From DASZMJ01 sp035551935 (GTDB lineage Bacteria; Planctomycetota; Planctomycetia; Isosphaerales; Isosphaeraceae): a stretch of DNA of 36,080 nt. Both the position numbers and the translations under genes were made by a program. Each line of letters opens with the position of its first letter. Positions within the stretch are counted from its first letter, which is position 1. The notes below the pieces were generated by a model. That model made no database searches. It was not told the origin of the DNA and saw only the letters and a list, made by a program, of their open reading frames with translations. The stretch covers positions 1-36,080 of the forward strand of contig DASZMJ010000123.1 in the NCBI GenBank assembly GCA_035551935.1. Direction: 5' to 3'. Of this stretch, positions 7,640-16,118 are shown one piece after another.

Positions 7640-8956
7640 TTACTGAAGGGTGTACCTGAAGGTCATCCGCTTGCCGTCGCGGAGGACCGTCACGCGGACC
7701 ATGTCACCGGGCCGCCGCTTCTGGACCGTGTAGGCCAGCAGGTCCGTCTCGGTGAGCCGGCCCTTGAGGTCGTCGAACCCGACGAGGATGTCGTCCGCCC
7801 GGAGTCCGGCCCGCTTGGCGACGGCATGCTCGCCGTACTCGCCGACATGCTCAACCCGCAGCGCCAGCGCATCATCGGCCAGGCCGGCCCGGCGGCGCTC
7901 CTCGGCCGACAGGTCCGCCAGCTTCATGCCTCCCAGGCCCATCCGCCGCAGGTCCCAGGTCGTCGGCCGCCAGGAGATGTCGCCGCGCCGCCAGCCTTCG
8001 GGTAGGATCAGGGTCAGGTCGAGTGTCTTCCCTCGTCGGCCCACGCGTGCCGGGAGCCGGCCGGTCGCGGGGGCGTGGTGCAATACCCACTGGAGGTCGG
8101 CCGTGGAAAGCAGGGGTTGGCCGTCGAGGGCGAGGATCTCGTCCGCGGGGCGGAGGCCGGCCTGATCGGCGGGCGAGCCGGGGGCGACTCGTTCCACAGT
8201 GGCCATCTGCTTGGGGTCCATCGTCAGGCCGATCGTCGAAGGGTCGGGGTTGGGGAAGAGGACGTCGTCGGGGATCGACGCGGCGGCGTCGCGGTAGACT
8301 CGGCGCTCGGCGTCGCGGATCTGGTGGCAGTGGATGCAGCTCGACGCGACCTTCCCCTCATAGTCCAGCGTCGCCCGGTACTTGCCCGCCAGGGTCGGAT
8401 AGTCCCTCGGCGTCCCGTACCGCGACGGCCCGACCTGCTTGCCGGCCAGCGTCGCCCTGATCCGCTCGAGGTCGCGGTGCAGCCGCAGGCCCTCTTCCAT
8501 CGCCTTGCGGAGGCCTTCCAGCGAAATGTCCTCGTATTCGGGGCGGCCGGACCGGGTGCCGTAACGGCCGTAGATGGTCAGGTCGGGGTTCATCATGTAG
8601 GCGGCGAACGACAGGTCGAAGTCGTGCCGGAAGTGGGTCAGGTCGAGCGCGTTGGCCTTGACGATGCGGACGCAGACATACTGGTCGAGCAGGTCGCGGA
8701 TGATCGGGTCGCGGCGGGCAACCTCGTCGTCGAACTCCTGGCAGGCCTCGCAGGGGATGCAGCGGACGACGACGAACAGCGGCTTGCCGGCCGCCTTCGC
8801 GACCCGCATCCCCTCCGACAGGTCGTCGTAGATCCAGTCCTTCGATGCCTGATACGCCTGCCGGTCCTTGCGGACCTTGGCGTCACGGTCCTGCTGGGCT
8901 TGAGCCGGGCCGCATGCCAAGAGGAGGAGACTCGTTCCGAGCAGGAGGACGCGCAT
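7640..8956 (-). CDS. Thioredoxin-fold / CxxCH / double PDZ exported protein (Trx7/PDZ type)
   Basis: A 438-residue protein. The signal sequence has a lipobox-like LLAC at 12-15, so it may be a lipoprotein. Residues about 40-170 are thioredoxin-like with C66, C69 and C72 (CIPCEAC). Residues 207-211 are CIHCH, a c-type haem attachment motif. Two PDZ domains follow (about 246-330 and 365-438; e.g. APGSPADQAGLRPADEIL). I recall an NCBI family called Trx7/PDZ domain-containing (seleno)protein with this layout; here all sites are Cys. Likely role: extracytoplasmic thiol redox chemistry (inference). The start lies 3 nt after the upstream gene's stop and has GGAG about 9 nt upstream, so translation is probably coupled. 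No selenocysteine codon is seen in this gene. Confidence 0.82.
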   Translation of the reverse strand: MRVLLLGTSLLLLACGPAQAQQDRDAKVRKDRQAYQASKDWIYDDLSEGMRVAKAAGKPLFVVVRCIPCEACQEFDDEVARRDPIIRDLLDQYVCVRIVKANALDLTHFRHDFDLSFAAYMMNPDLTIYGRYGTRSGRPEYEDISLEGLRKAMEEGLRLHRDLERIRATLAGKQVGPSRYGTPRDYPTLAGKYRATLDYEGKVASSCIHCHQIRDAERRVYRDAAASIPDDVLFPNPDPSTIGLTMDPKQMATVERVAPGSPADQAGLRPADEILALDGQPLLSTADLQWVLHHAPATGRLPARVGRRGKTLDLTLILPEGWRRGDISWRPTTWDLRRMGLGGMKLADLSAEERRRAGLADDALALRVEHVGEYGEHAVAKRAGLRADDILVGFDDLKGRLTETDLLAYTVQKRRPGDMVRVTVLRDGKRMTFRYTLQ

Positions 8957-8959
8957 CGG

Positions 8960-11746
8960 TCATTCTCCGGACGAAGGGTCAATGGCCTTGGAGACATACG
9001 GCGTGGCGTCGCGGGCCAGGGCGCGGGCGGCGTCGCGGGCGAAGGGGCCGGGGGCGTGGGACTCGGCGCGGCGGGCGGCGTCGAGGGTGTCGGCGGCGCG
9101 GCCGGCGGCGTGCTCGACGACGGCGAGGCCGTAGAGGGCCTCGAACAGGTCGGGCTCGGCGGCCAGGGCCTCGCGGTACGAGGCGCGGGCGCGGTCGAGG
9201 TCGTCCTCGGCGAGGTACGTCGCGGCGACGCGGGCGGCGCGGAGGGCGGGACGGGGGGCGGTCGCGGCCTGCCAGGCGGCGCGGGCACGGTCGGGCTCGC
9301 CGAGATGGAGCCGGAGGGTCGCGAGCCGATCGGCCAGCGGCCAGGGGCGTGCCTTGGGAGGATACTCGCGCTCGATCAAGTCGGCGGCCGACGCGGCCCG
9401 GCCACGCTCGAGGAGCTCGTCGAGGGCCTTGTCCAGGGCGCTGAGGTTCGGGTGCTCTACCGGCTTCGGCGCGGGGCCGAGCCGACCCCGGACGAGGCCG
9501 AGGTTGTAGCTCGCCAGCTCGCGGGCCGCGGCCTGGCGGGGGTCGGAGGGGCTGGAGTCGGCGAGCCGTTCGAGGAATGGCAATGCCGCCTCGTCCATCC
9601 GGCGGGCGAGGTAGGCGTCGGCCAGTGAGAGGAGGGCGATCGGGTCGCCGGGGGAACGGTCGAGGGCGCGGCGGAAGGCGAAGGTCACGCGCGCGGGAGT
9701 CAGGTCGAAGACGGGGTCGAACGGCAGGCGGAACCGGGGGGCGGTCGCGTCGAGCGGCTCGGCGGGGCCGCCGCCCATCCGGGGCGACGGGCGGAGGCCG
9801 TGCGCGGGCTCGCCGGCGGCGAGCAGGCGGCCGAGGTCCTTCCAGCCGTCGGTCGAGTCGGGGTCGTTGCGGAGGACGCGGCGGGCGTGGTCGATGCCCA
9901 GCGGCGCGAGCGCTCGCGCCAGGGCCGGCCGCGCCTCGACCAGCCGCGCCAGCGCCTTCGACTCGGCCAGCAACGCCCGCAGGCCGTGCGGCTCGGTGCC
10001 CGGGTCGGGGCGGAAGTGGCGGACCAGGAAGTCGACCGGCACGACGTCCGCCGCGGCGAGGCTCGATTCGTGCAAGAACACCGATGCGGCCGGGTCCCAG
10101 TAGACGCAGCGCCAGCGCGTGCCGGCTAGCAGCGTCCCCTCCATCAGGAACCCGGTCTCGTGGTCGATCAGCAGGGCCGGCCGCCCCAGCGCGTCGAGTT
10201 CCTCGGCCCAGCCGGGGGCGTCGCTGCCGAGCCGGCGGCCGAGCTCGTTGTAATGCTCGTACAGCTCGGGGCCCATCACCTCGAGCCTCGGGTCGGCGAA
10301 GACCTTGCGGTCGGGGCCGTGATAGAACTCATAAAGCGCCGCCATGCCGAGGTGGAAGCCGACGGCGCGGTCGGGCATGCCCTCCTTGCCGGCGAACCGC
10401 GCCGCCGCGTGCGGCTGCCAGAGCGGGTCCTCGCCCAGGCCGACGGTCCGCCCCTCGCCCGCCACGGCGTACCAGGCCCCGCTGCTGATCGCGGCGATCG
10501 TCGCGGCGATCAGGGCCAGGGCGATCAGTCGAGGAGGGAGGCCGCTCGCGTCCTTCGCACCCGACGCGAGCCGACGACCCCGCGCCGTCGCGGCCCACTC
10601 GCCGAGGTTCCAGGCCGTCACCGCGCCGACGACCGCGGCGAACTGGTGGCTGTTGCGGGTCGCCTGGAGGCTCAGGGCGCTGAAGGCGGCGAAGAGGAGC
10701 AGGCGGAACGGCCGGACCCGCCAGGGCATCGGGCCGCCCTTCTTCTTCTTGCCGACGTCGGGAGGCTCGCGCAACGACGTGAACCCTTGCCAGAGCAACG
10801 GCACGAGGAAGCTGAGCGCCCCGAGGGCCATGACGCCGAGGTGCAGGAGGAGCATCGGGTGGTTCAGGCCGTTCCTGGCGATGAACTGCGGGATCGGCTC
10901 GAGTTCGGCGATCGAGTTCGAGAAGACCGGGCTCCGCATCGTCGTCGCGAGCTGGACCGGGAACAGGACCCCCTCGATCGCGTACGGGTTCAGGAAGCAG
11001 GCCACGAGCGTCAGCACGCTCGCCGGCGCGACGGCCCGCCACCAGGCCGTTCGCGCCCTGGCAAACGCCCCCGGCCTCAGGGCCGCGTCGATCATCGCGA
11101 GGGCCAGGACGATCGGCCCGAGCACGAATAATCCTTGCGTGTTGACCCAGAGCATCTGGATCGCGGGCAGGGCATAGGCGAGCTTCGGGAACCGCTCCCA
11201 GCGGACCAGCACGGCGAGGAAGGCCGCGAGGAAGAGGAGCGTGACCGTCTCCGGCCGGACGTACATCCGGCCGCCGAGGAGTACAAGGGCCGGCAGCCAG
11301 GCGGTCAACATCGCCCAGAGCGGCCAGTCGCGCCGCCGGGCGGTGATGAGGAGGAACACGGCCAGGCACGTGATCGCGCATTTGGCCAGTTGCAGGGTCC
11401 TCATCCCGCCGTGGGCGAAGGCCCAGCTCGCGGCGACCTCGAACCCCCAGTGGAGGTCGATCCAGGGATGATCGGGGACGGTGAATGTGTAGAGATCGTG
11501 CTCGGGGATGCCGTGCCCCTGGCGGATCAGGTCGCCGGTGCGGAGGTGCCACCAGATGTCCATGTCGCGCTGGGGGAAGACGCCGAGCAGGAACGTCAGC
11601 GCGAGGAAGCCCACGACCAAAGCCCCGTCGACCCAGCGCGCCGGCGCCGGCTCGGGGGGCAGCTCGATGGCCCTGGGCGCGCCCTTGGCCTTGCCCTTCG
11701 GCTTCGCCCTGGTCGCGTCGTCGGCATCGGCTCTGGCACGGGGCAT
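8960..11746 (-). CDS. Polytopic GT-C-like membrane protein with C-terminal TPR region
   Basis: A 928-residue protein from ATG 11746, chosen because GAGG lies about 9 nt upstream; ATG 11782 would add 12 residues but has no ribosome-binding site. After a Lys/Ala-rich cytosolic tail there are about ten hydrophobic segments (roughly residues 40-430), with the WWHLRTGDLI motif and a following TFTVPDHPWIDLHW typical of a family of GT-C-like integral membrane proteins in Planctomycetes and Actinobacteria. A soluble middle domain follows, then TPR-like helices (about 690-928). Likely an envelope glycosyltransferase or related protein (inference). It heads a minus-strand run with the thioredoxin-like and DUF1080 genes and is divergent from the selenoprotein gene. 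Confidence 0.75.
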   Translation of the reverse strand: MPRARADADDATRAKPKGKAKGAPRAIELPPEPAPARWVDGALVVGFLALTFLLGVFPQRDMDIWWHLRTGDLIRQGHGIPEHDLYTFTVPDHPWIDLHWGFEVAASWAFAHGGMRTLQLAKCAITCLAVFLLITARRRDWPLWAMLTAWLPALVLLGGRMYVRPETVTLLFLAAFLAVLVRWERFPKLAYALPAIQMLWVNTQGLFVLGPIVLALAMIDAALRPGAFARARTAWWRAVAPASVLTLVACFLNPYAIEGVLFPVQLATTMRSPVFSNSIAELEPIPQFIARNGLNHPMLLLHLGVMALGALSFLVPLLWQGFTSLREPPDVGKKKKGGPMPWRVRPFRLLLFAAFSALSLQATRNSHQFAAVVGAVTAWNLGEWAATARGRRLASGAKDASGLPPRLIALALIAATIAAISSGAWYAVAGEGRTVGLGEDPLWQPHAAARFAGKEGMPDRAVGFHLGMAALYEFYHGPDRKVFADPRLEVMGPELYEHYNELGRRLGSDAPGWAEELDALGRPALLIDHETGFLMEGTLLAGTRWRCVYWDPAASVFLHESSLAAADVVPVDFLVRHFRPDPGTEPHGLRALLAESKALARLVEARPALARALAPLGIDHARRVLRNDPDSTDGWKDLGRLLAAGEPAHGLRPSPRMGGGPAEPLDATAPRFRLPFDPVFDLTPARVTFAFRRALDRSPGDPIALLSLADAYLARRMDEAALPFLERLADSSPSDPRQAAARELASYNLGLVRGRLGPAPKPVEHPNLSALDKALDELLERGRAASAADLIEREYPPKARPWPLADRLATLRLHLGEPDRARAAWQAATAPRPALRAARVAATYLAEDDLDRARASYREALAAEPDLFEALYGLAVVEHAAGRAADTLDAARRAESHAPGPFARDAARALARDATPYVSKAIDPSSGE

Positions 11747-11911
11747 CGGCGCGGACCTCACTCGCGGCGGCTCGGCACCCATGGTAAACGACCCGGCCGC
11801 GGGCGGTCGAGTGGGCCATCGGCCCGTTGCGGGCCGGCCGGGTCGTTGTTACGCTCGGCACGAGGCCCCCGCACCTCGCGGGGGCGACCGAGGGCACCTC
11901 GGAGACGACCG

Positions 11912-12457
11912 ATGACGAACCTCGTGTGGGGCGGCCTGGCGATGCTCGGCCTCGGGGCCGTGCTGGCGGCCGCGCCGTCGGCCGCGAGCGGGGGCGAGCC
12001 GAAGGTCGGGGACAAGGCCCCCGACTTCGACCTGCCCGGCTCCGACGGCAAGACGTACAAGCTCAGCGACTACAAGGGCAAGAAGCCCGTCGTGCTCGCC
12101 TGGTTCCCCAAGGCGTTCACCGGCGGCTGAACGGCCGAGTGCAAGTCGTTCCGTGAGAACGGCAAGGACCTGAAGGGCGCCGGCGTCGCCTACTTCACCG
12201 CCAGCGTCGACACCGCCGAGACCAACAAGAAGTTCGCCGACTCGCTCGGCCTCGACTACCCGATCCTCAGCGACCCCGACAAGAAGGTCGCCGAGGCCTA
12301 CGGCGTCGTCCACCCCGGCCGCGCCGTCGCCGAGCGCTGGACCTTCTACATCGACAAGAAGGGGATCATCCGCGCCATCGACAAGAAGATCAACAACCCC
12401 AAGGCCGGCGCCGACGTCGCCGCCAAGGTCAAGGAGCTGAAGCTCGACGAGGATTGA
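11912..12457 (+). CDS. Exported peroxiredoxin with in-frame TGA (selenocysteine) at the active site
   Basis: A 181-residue product if TGA at 12128-12130 is read as Sec73. ATG 11912 has GGAGA upstream and starts a signal peptide (MTNLVWGG to APSAAS). Both sides of the TGA are one peroxiredoxin: KVGDKAPDFDLPGSDG before, then AWFPKAFTGG-U-TAECKSFREN and a normal AhpC/TSA/BCP C-terminal half (ASVDTAETNKKFADSLG, YPILSDPDKKVAEAYGV, WTFYIDKKGIIR). The TGA replaces exactly the peroxidatic Cys of PxxxTxxC, and Cys77 is a possible resolving Cys. It would reduce hydroperoxides in the periplasm. TGA is the normal stop elsewhere in the window, so this is not a code change. Standard ORF calling splits it at the TGA. 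A SECIS-like hairpin follows. A nonsense mutation is much less likely, since the 108 downstream codons are intact. Confidence 0.9.
12128..12163 (+). promoter_or_regulatory. UGA codon and bacterial SECIS-like hairpin
   Basis: After TGA (12128-12130) and 14 nt of spacer, GTCGTTC (12145-12151) pairs with GAACGGC (12157-12163): 7 bp including one U-G pair, with loop CGTGA. The loop lies about 22 nt past the UGA and has a GU in it, fitting the usual bacterial SECIS spacing and loop G for SelB recognition. I folded this by eye only. Confidence 0.65.
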
Positions 12458-12467
12458 CGCCCGTCAT

Positions 12468-12496
12468 CCCCGTAGGGCGGGCACCGCCCTACGGGG
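12468..12496. terminator. Perfect 13-bp hairpin between convergent genes
   Basis: CCCCGTAGGGCGG (12468-12480) pairs with CCGCCCTACGGGG (12484-12496) around a GCA loop. It starts 11 nt after the peroxiredoxin stop and ends just before the stop of the minus-strand gene at 12500. It has no T-run, but could serve both strands. Confidence 0.6.
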
Positions 12497-12499
12497 CCC

Positions 12500-13993
12500 T
12501 CAGTGCCGCAGGTTGTAGAGACTCAGGTGTTCGAGCATATCCTGGATCCAGGGATGACTCCACGGGGACCGCAGCGCGTAGCCGACGCTGAAGGCCGACA
12601 GCATGAGCGCCAGCGCCGCCACCCCGCGCGCGAACCGGCTCCACCCGCCCGACTCGAGCGCCGGCGGCAGCATGAACAGCCAGAACGGGATCAGCCAGAA
12701 GAGCCAGCGCAGCCCTTGCGTCGAGCCGCCGTAGTTGCGGGCCTTCGGGTTCCAGGCGTAGAAGGCGAGCATCCCCGCCGTCAGGACCAACGTCAGCCAC
12801 GCCAGCGGCCGCAGGCCCCGCGCCCGAGCCGAGACGAGGCAGCGGAGCACGCCGTACAACGAGAGCAGGAAGATCGGCGAGAGCGACCAGATGCCGTGGT
12901 GGCCGAAGGTCATGTGGAAGAGGTAGACCCCCTTCGGCTCGGGCTCCTTGTTGAGGTAGTCCATCTCCAGGGGCGTGTTCCAGTAGCTCCCCGCGTAGTT
13001 ATACGACTCGGTCCCGAACTCTTCATACACCGGCCGGACCGTGCCGAAGGCCGCGTACTGCGTCGCCAGGAAGGCCGTGCACGGGATCGCCGCGGCGGGC
13101 ACGAAGAAGAGCAACGTCCGGCGCGGGAATCGGGCGAAGAGCATCAGGAAGAACAGCACGCCGAAGAGCGCCGCCGGCAATTCGTTGCAGGCGCAGAAGG
13201 CCGCGAAGAAGCCCGCCGCGGCGAACGCCTGGGGGCCGGTCGCGCCGTCGTCCCAGATCCGGAGGAAGGCATATAAGGCGAAGAAGGCGCTGTAGGCGGC
13301 GACGGTGTGGTTGTTCAAGGTCTGGTCGAAGGCGATCAAATAGGAACCCCATGCCCCGGCGACCAGCGCGAAGCACCAGGCCCAGTCGTTCGCCGCGTAG
13401 CGGTCGAGGAACCGGGCGTAGAGCACGAGGAAGACGAGCATCGGCACGACGTTGACCAGGACGATCACCGGCTTGAGGTAGAAGACGAACACCGGCCACT
13501 TGAGCGGCTCCTTGGGCCTCTGCAGCTCGTAGCGCAGGCCGTTGGGGGCCGTCTTGTCCTCGATCGGCACGTACCGCTCGTTGCGCTGCTCCTCATAGAC
13601 CCGGTCGAGGGGGACACCGAGATACGTCCGGAACGGGTACAGGACTCCGGCGATCATCGTCGGCAAGAGCGGCGGCTTGCTCGAGTAATAATGCTTGACC
13701 GGCGTCTGGCCGGGTGCGAGCTTCTGGAATGGCGCGGGCTTGAACACTTTATCTTGCGTCTTCGACTGCCACGGGCAGTCGTCGATGGCATACGTGTGCT
13801 CCTCCAGCAGGCTCCAGACGGTGCACCATCGCGAGATGTCGTTGGCCTCGAGCTGCGTCGGCATCTTCAGGGTCATGCCGAGCGCCTGCGACGTGGCGGC
13901 GCCGATGACGATCAGGGCGAGATACTGCCGGACCGGCGGCCGGGTCGCGGGCGTCGTCGGGAGTTCGGCGGAGTCCGGGGCGTCGTCGGTCAT
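12500..13993 (-). CDS. GT-C-like polytopic membrane protein
   Basis: A 497-residue protein. The frame is open further upstream, but I chose ATG 13993 because AGAGG precedes it and the sequence upstream belongs to the GT2 gene in another frame. About ten or more hydrophobic segments; a large loop contains HYYSSKPPLLPTMIAG, a motif shared by dolichyl-phosphate-mannose-type GT-C relatives in planctomycetes. Likely uses a lipid-linked sugar donor at the outer face of the membrane (inference from family and neighbours). It is the third gene of a minus-strand operon, 14 nt after the GT2 stop, which itself overlaps the LPTM-like gene. Confidence 0.8.
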   Translation of the reverse strand: MTDDAPDSAELPTTPATRPPVRQYLALIVIGAATSQALGMTLKMPTQLEANDISRWCTVWSLLEEHTYAIDDCPWQSKTQDKVFKPAPFQKLAPGQTPVKHYYSSKPPLLPTMIAGVLYPFRTYLGVPLDRVYEEQRNERYVPIEDKTAPNGLRYELQRPKEPLKWPVFVFYLKPVIVLVNVVPMLVFLVLYARFLDRYAANDWAWCFALVAGAWGSYLIAFDQTLNNHTVAAYSAFFALYAFLRIWDDGATGPQAFAAAGFFAAFCACNELPAALFGVLFFLMLFARFPRRTLLFFVPAAAIPCTAFLATQYAAFGTVRPVYEEFGTESYNYAGSYWNTPLEMDYLNKEPEPKGVYLFHMTFGHHGIWSLSPIFLLSLYGVLRCLVSARARGLRPLAWLTLVLTAGMLAFYAWNPKARNYGGSTQGLRWLFWLIPFWLFMLPPALESGGWSRFARGVAALALMLSAFSVGYALRSPWSHPWIQDMLEHLSLYNLRH

Positions 13994-14007
13994 CGGGTTG
14001 CCTCTCG

Positions 14008-14985
14008 TCACGGAGCCTCGGGCGACTCGTCGCGGGGCGCGGCCTGGGTCGTCTCGGCGATGCTGAACGTGTCCTCGGCGCGGATGTTGTACGACGTGAC
14101 CAGCTCGGCCAGGATGCCGAGGCTGATGAGCTGCGTGCCGACGCCGAGCAGCGCCGCCGAGTAGACGAGCAGAGGGCGGTGGCCGATCGGCTCGGGGTTG
14201 GGCTGCGCCTGGTTGCGGACCCAGACGATCGCCAGGAACAGCATCCCCAGGCCGCCGAGCAGGAAGAGCACGAGGCCGACGGCGCCGAGGACGTGCAACG
14301 GCCGCTGGCTGAACCGGGTCAGGAAGCGGACGGTCAAGAGGTCGAGGAACCCCTTGACCAGCCGGGCGACGCCGTACTTGGAGTAGCCGAACTTGCGCGG
14401 GCGGTGGTGGACGACGACCTCGCCGACCCGGAACCCCTTGGCGTGGGCCAGCACGGGCACGAAGCGGTGCAGCTCGCCGTAGATGCCGACCTCGCGGAGC
14501 ACTTCGGCGCGATAGACCTTGAATCCACAATTATGATCGTGCAAGTAACAACCCGTCAGGGCGCTGACGGCCGCGTTGAAGACGCGGCTGGGGCCGACCT
14601 TGTGCCAGGGGTCGTGGCGGGTCTTCTTCCAGCCGCTGACGACGTCGAGCCCCTCGTCGAGCCTGGCGAGGAACCTGGGGATCTCGGCCGGGTCGTCCTG
14701 GAGGTCGCCGTCGAGGGTGAAGACGATCGACCCCCGGGCCGCCTCGAAGCCGGCGGTCAAGGCCGCGGCCTTGCCGAAGTTGCGGCGGAGTCGGATGCCG
14801 CGGACCCTCGGGTCGTGCCGCGCGAGGTCGAGGACGACCTCCCACGAGCCGTCGCGGCTGCCGTCGTCGACGAAGAGGAACTCGACGTCGCCGAGCTTCG
14901 CGTCGGCGACGACCCTGTTCAGCTCGGCGTGCAACGTCGCCAGGCTCTCGCGCTCGTTGTGGACCGGCACGACGACGCTGATCAT
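14008..14985 (-). CDS. GT2 polyprenyl-phosphate glycosyltransferase (GtrB/ArnC/DPM-like)
   Basis: A 325-residue protein. GT-A domain with MISVVVPVHNE, FLFVDDGSRDGSW and LDGDLQDDP, plus LRRNFGKAAALTAGF, all classic for the dolichyl-phosphate mannose synthase/ArnC branch. Two C-terminal membrane helices (about 230-305) match GtrB-type enzymes. It transfers a sugar from a nucleotide donor to a polyprenyl phosphate on the cytosolic face. ATG 14985 overlaps the stop of the upstream gene by 4 nt (ATGA), showing translational coupling. The downstream GT-C-like protein is the natural user of the lipid-linked sugar. The sugar itself cannot be told. Confidence 0.9.
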   Translation of the reverse strand: MISVVVPVHNERESLATLHAELNRVVADAKLGDVEFLFVDDGSRDGSWEVVLDLARHDPRVRGIRLRRNFGKAAALTAGFEAARGSIVFTLDGDLQDDPAEIPRFLARLDEGLDVVSGWKKTRHDPWHKVGPSRVFNAAVSALTGCYLHDHNCGFKVYRAEVLREVGIYGELHRFVPVLAHAKGFRVGEVVVHHRPRKFGYSKYGVARLVKGFLDLLTVRFLTRFSQRPLHVLGAVGLVLFLLGGLGMLFLAIVWVRNQAQPNPEPIGHRPLLVYSAALLGVGTQLISLGILAELVTSYNIRAEDTFSIAETTQAAPRDESPEAP

Positions 14986-15980
14986 GTCGCCCTCGCCCCC
15001 GACGGCCTCCAGGGGCCCAGGGCGAGGGCGGCGAGCACCTCGCCGACGACCCAGGCCAGCCGCAGCGCCAGGGCCGACAGCACGGCGCGGTCCGCGCCGA
15101 CGACCGGCTCGAGCGTCGTCATCAGGACCCACTCCCGCACCCCCAACCCCCCCGGCAACGCCACCACGAATCCCGCGACCGTCGCCAGCGCCACCCCCGC
15201 CGTCAGCGCCGGCCACAGGCTGAACGGCACCCCCTCCGGCGACATCGACCGCACCACCGCCCACAGGCTCAGGCCGAGCACCGCCCAGCCGACCGCCGAC
15301 CAGATCAGCCCTTCGATCAGGAATGGATAGGAGAACCTCGGCAGCGCCTCCCGGCCGACGTTCGGGAACGGGAGCGACGCCGTGACCGCCAGCCTCGGGA
15401 AGACGTGCGGCTCGACCACGACCAGGAACGCCAGGCCGAGCGCCAGGCCCAGCAACCCCGGCGCCACCTGGAGGGACCCATACCTCCCGAGCCCCACCGG
15501 CACGCCCGGCAGGTCGCCGAACGCCCCCCCGGCCGCGGCGATCAGGCCGCCCGCGGCCATCATGACGAGGGTCTCGTAGAACGTCGCGAACGCCGCCGTC
15601 GCCGGCCTCGCCCCCGACGGCGCCACCAGGCCCGCCCGCATCACCACGACCATCGCCTTGCCCGGCACATATTTTCCCAGGTGACTGATGAGATACGCCC
15701 GCCACGCCGCCCCGAGCCCCACCGGCGACGGGCTCCGCGCCAGGATGCGCCAGAAGACCACCGCGAACGCCGACAGGCCGACGAGGTAGAGGGCCACGCC
15801 CGCCGTCGCCCAGCCGGGATCGACCCTCGGCAGGCCGCCCTTCGTCTTCAGGTCCCGCCACGTCGCGGCCACGTGCCGGCCGACGGCCACGAGCACCACG
15901 ACGGCCACCGCCGCCTTGACCGCGGCCCTGGCCGTCCCCTTCCAACCCCGTCCCCCCTTACGCTTTGTGACCTCGTCCAT
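14982..15980 (-). CDS. LPTM/AglD-type (YbhN, UPF0104-like) membrane protein
   Basis: A 332-residue protein from ATG 15980; AAGG/GGGG lies upstream, and the longer frame to 16043 has no better start. About eight hydrophobic segments, with LISHLGKYVPGKAMVVVMRAG and the C-terminal ALPGGLGVREWVL, both signatures of the lysylphosphatidylglycerol synthase transmembrane/AglD family. Family members are thought to act in lipid flipping or in transfer of polyprenyl-linked sugars. First gene of the operon with GT2 and the GT-C-like protein, so a part in envelope glycan or glycolipid assembly is likely. Confidence 0.85.
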   Translation of the reverse strand: MDEVTKRKGGRGWKGTARAAVKAAVAVVVLVAVGRHVAATWRDLKTKGGLPRVDPGWATAGVALYLVGLSAFAVVFWRILARSPSPVGLGAAWRAYLISHLGKYVPGKAMVVVMRAGLVAPSGARPATAAFATFYETLVMMAAGGLIAAAGGAFGDLPGVPVGLGRYGSLQVAPGLLGLALGLAFLVVVEPHVFPRLAVTASLPFPNVGREALPRFSYPFLIEGLIWSAVGWAVLGLSLWAVVRSMSPEGVPFSLWPALTAGVALATVAGFVVALPGGLGVREWVLMTTLEPVVGADRAVLSALALRLAWVVGEVLAALALGPWRPSGARAT

Positions 15981-16118
15981 CGCCCCCCTGCCCCTTCCGG
16001 GCACCCAACATACCCGCTCCCGACTCGCGCCGCCAGCGGGCACGCACGCGGCACCTCCGGCGACGGGCCGGCGCGGTCGGGAGGATCGGGGACCCGGATC
16101 GGGACGGAACGCGGGGCG

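Noticed and set aside
8075..9628. 517-aa plus ORF over the thioredoxin-like gene
   Set aside because: Antisense shadow of genes with clear family motifs.
11135..12130. 331-aa plus ORF ending at the TGA
   Set aside because: Its first part is antisense to the membrane protein gene; only the last 73 codons are the peroxiredoxin, whose ATG is at 11912.
12128..12130. Nonsense mutation (pseudogene) in the peroxiredoxin
   Set aside because: The rest of the frame is intact and the TGA falls exactly on the catalytic Cys with a SECIS-like hairpin after it.
14008..15945. 645-aa minus ORF covering GT2 and the LPTM gene region
   Set aside because: Its N-terminal half is low-complexity and lies in another frame of the LPTM gene; GT2 starts at 14985.
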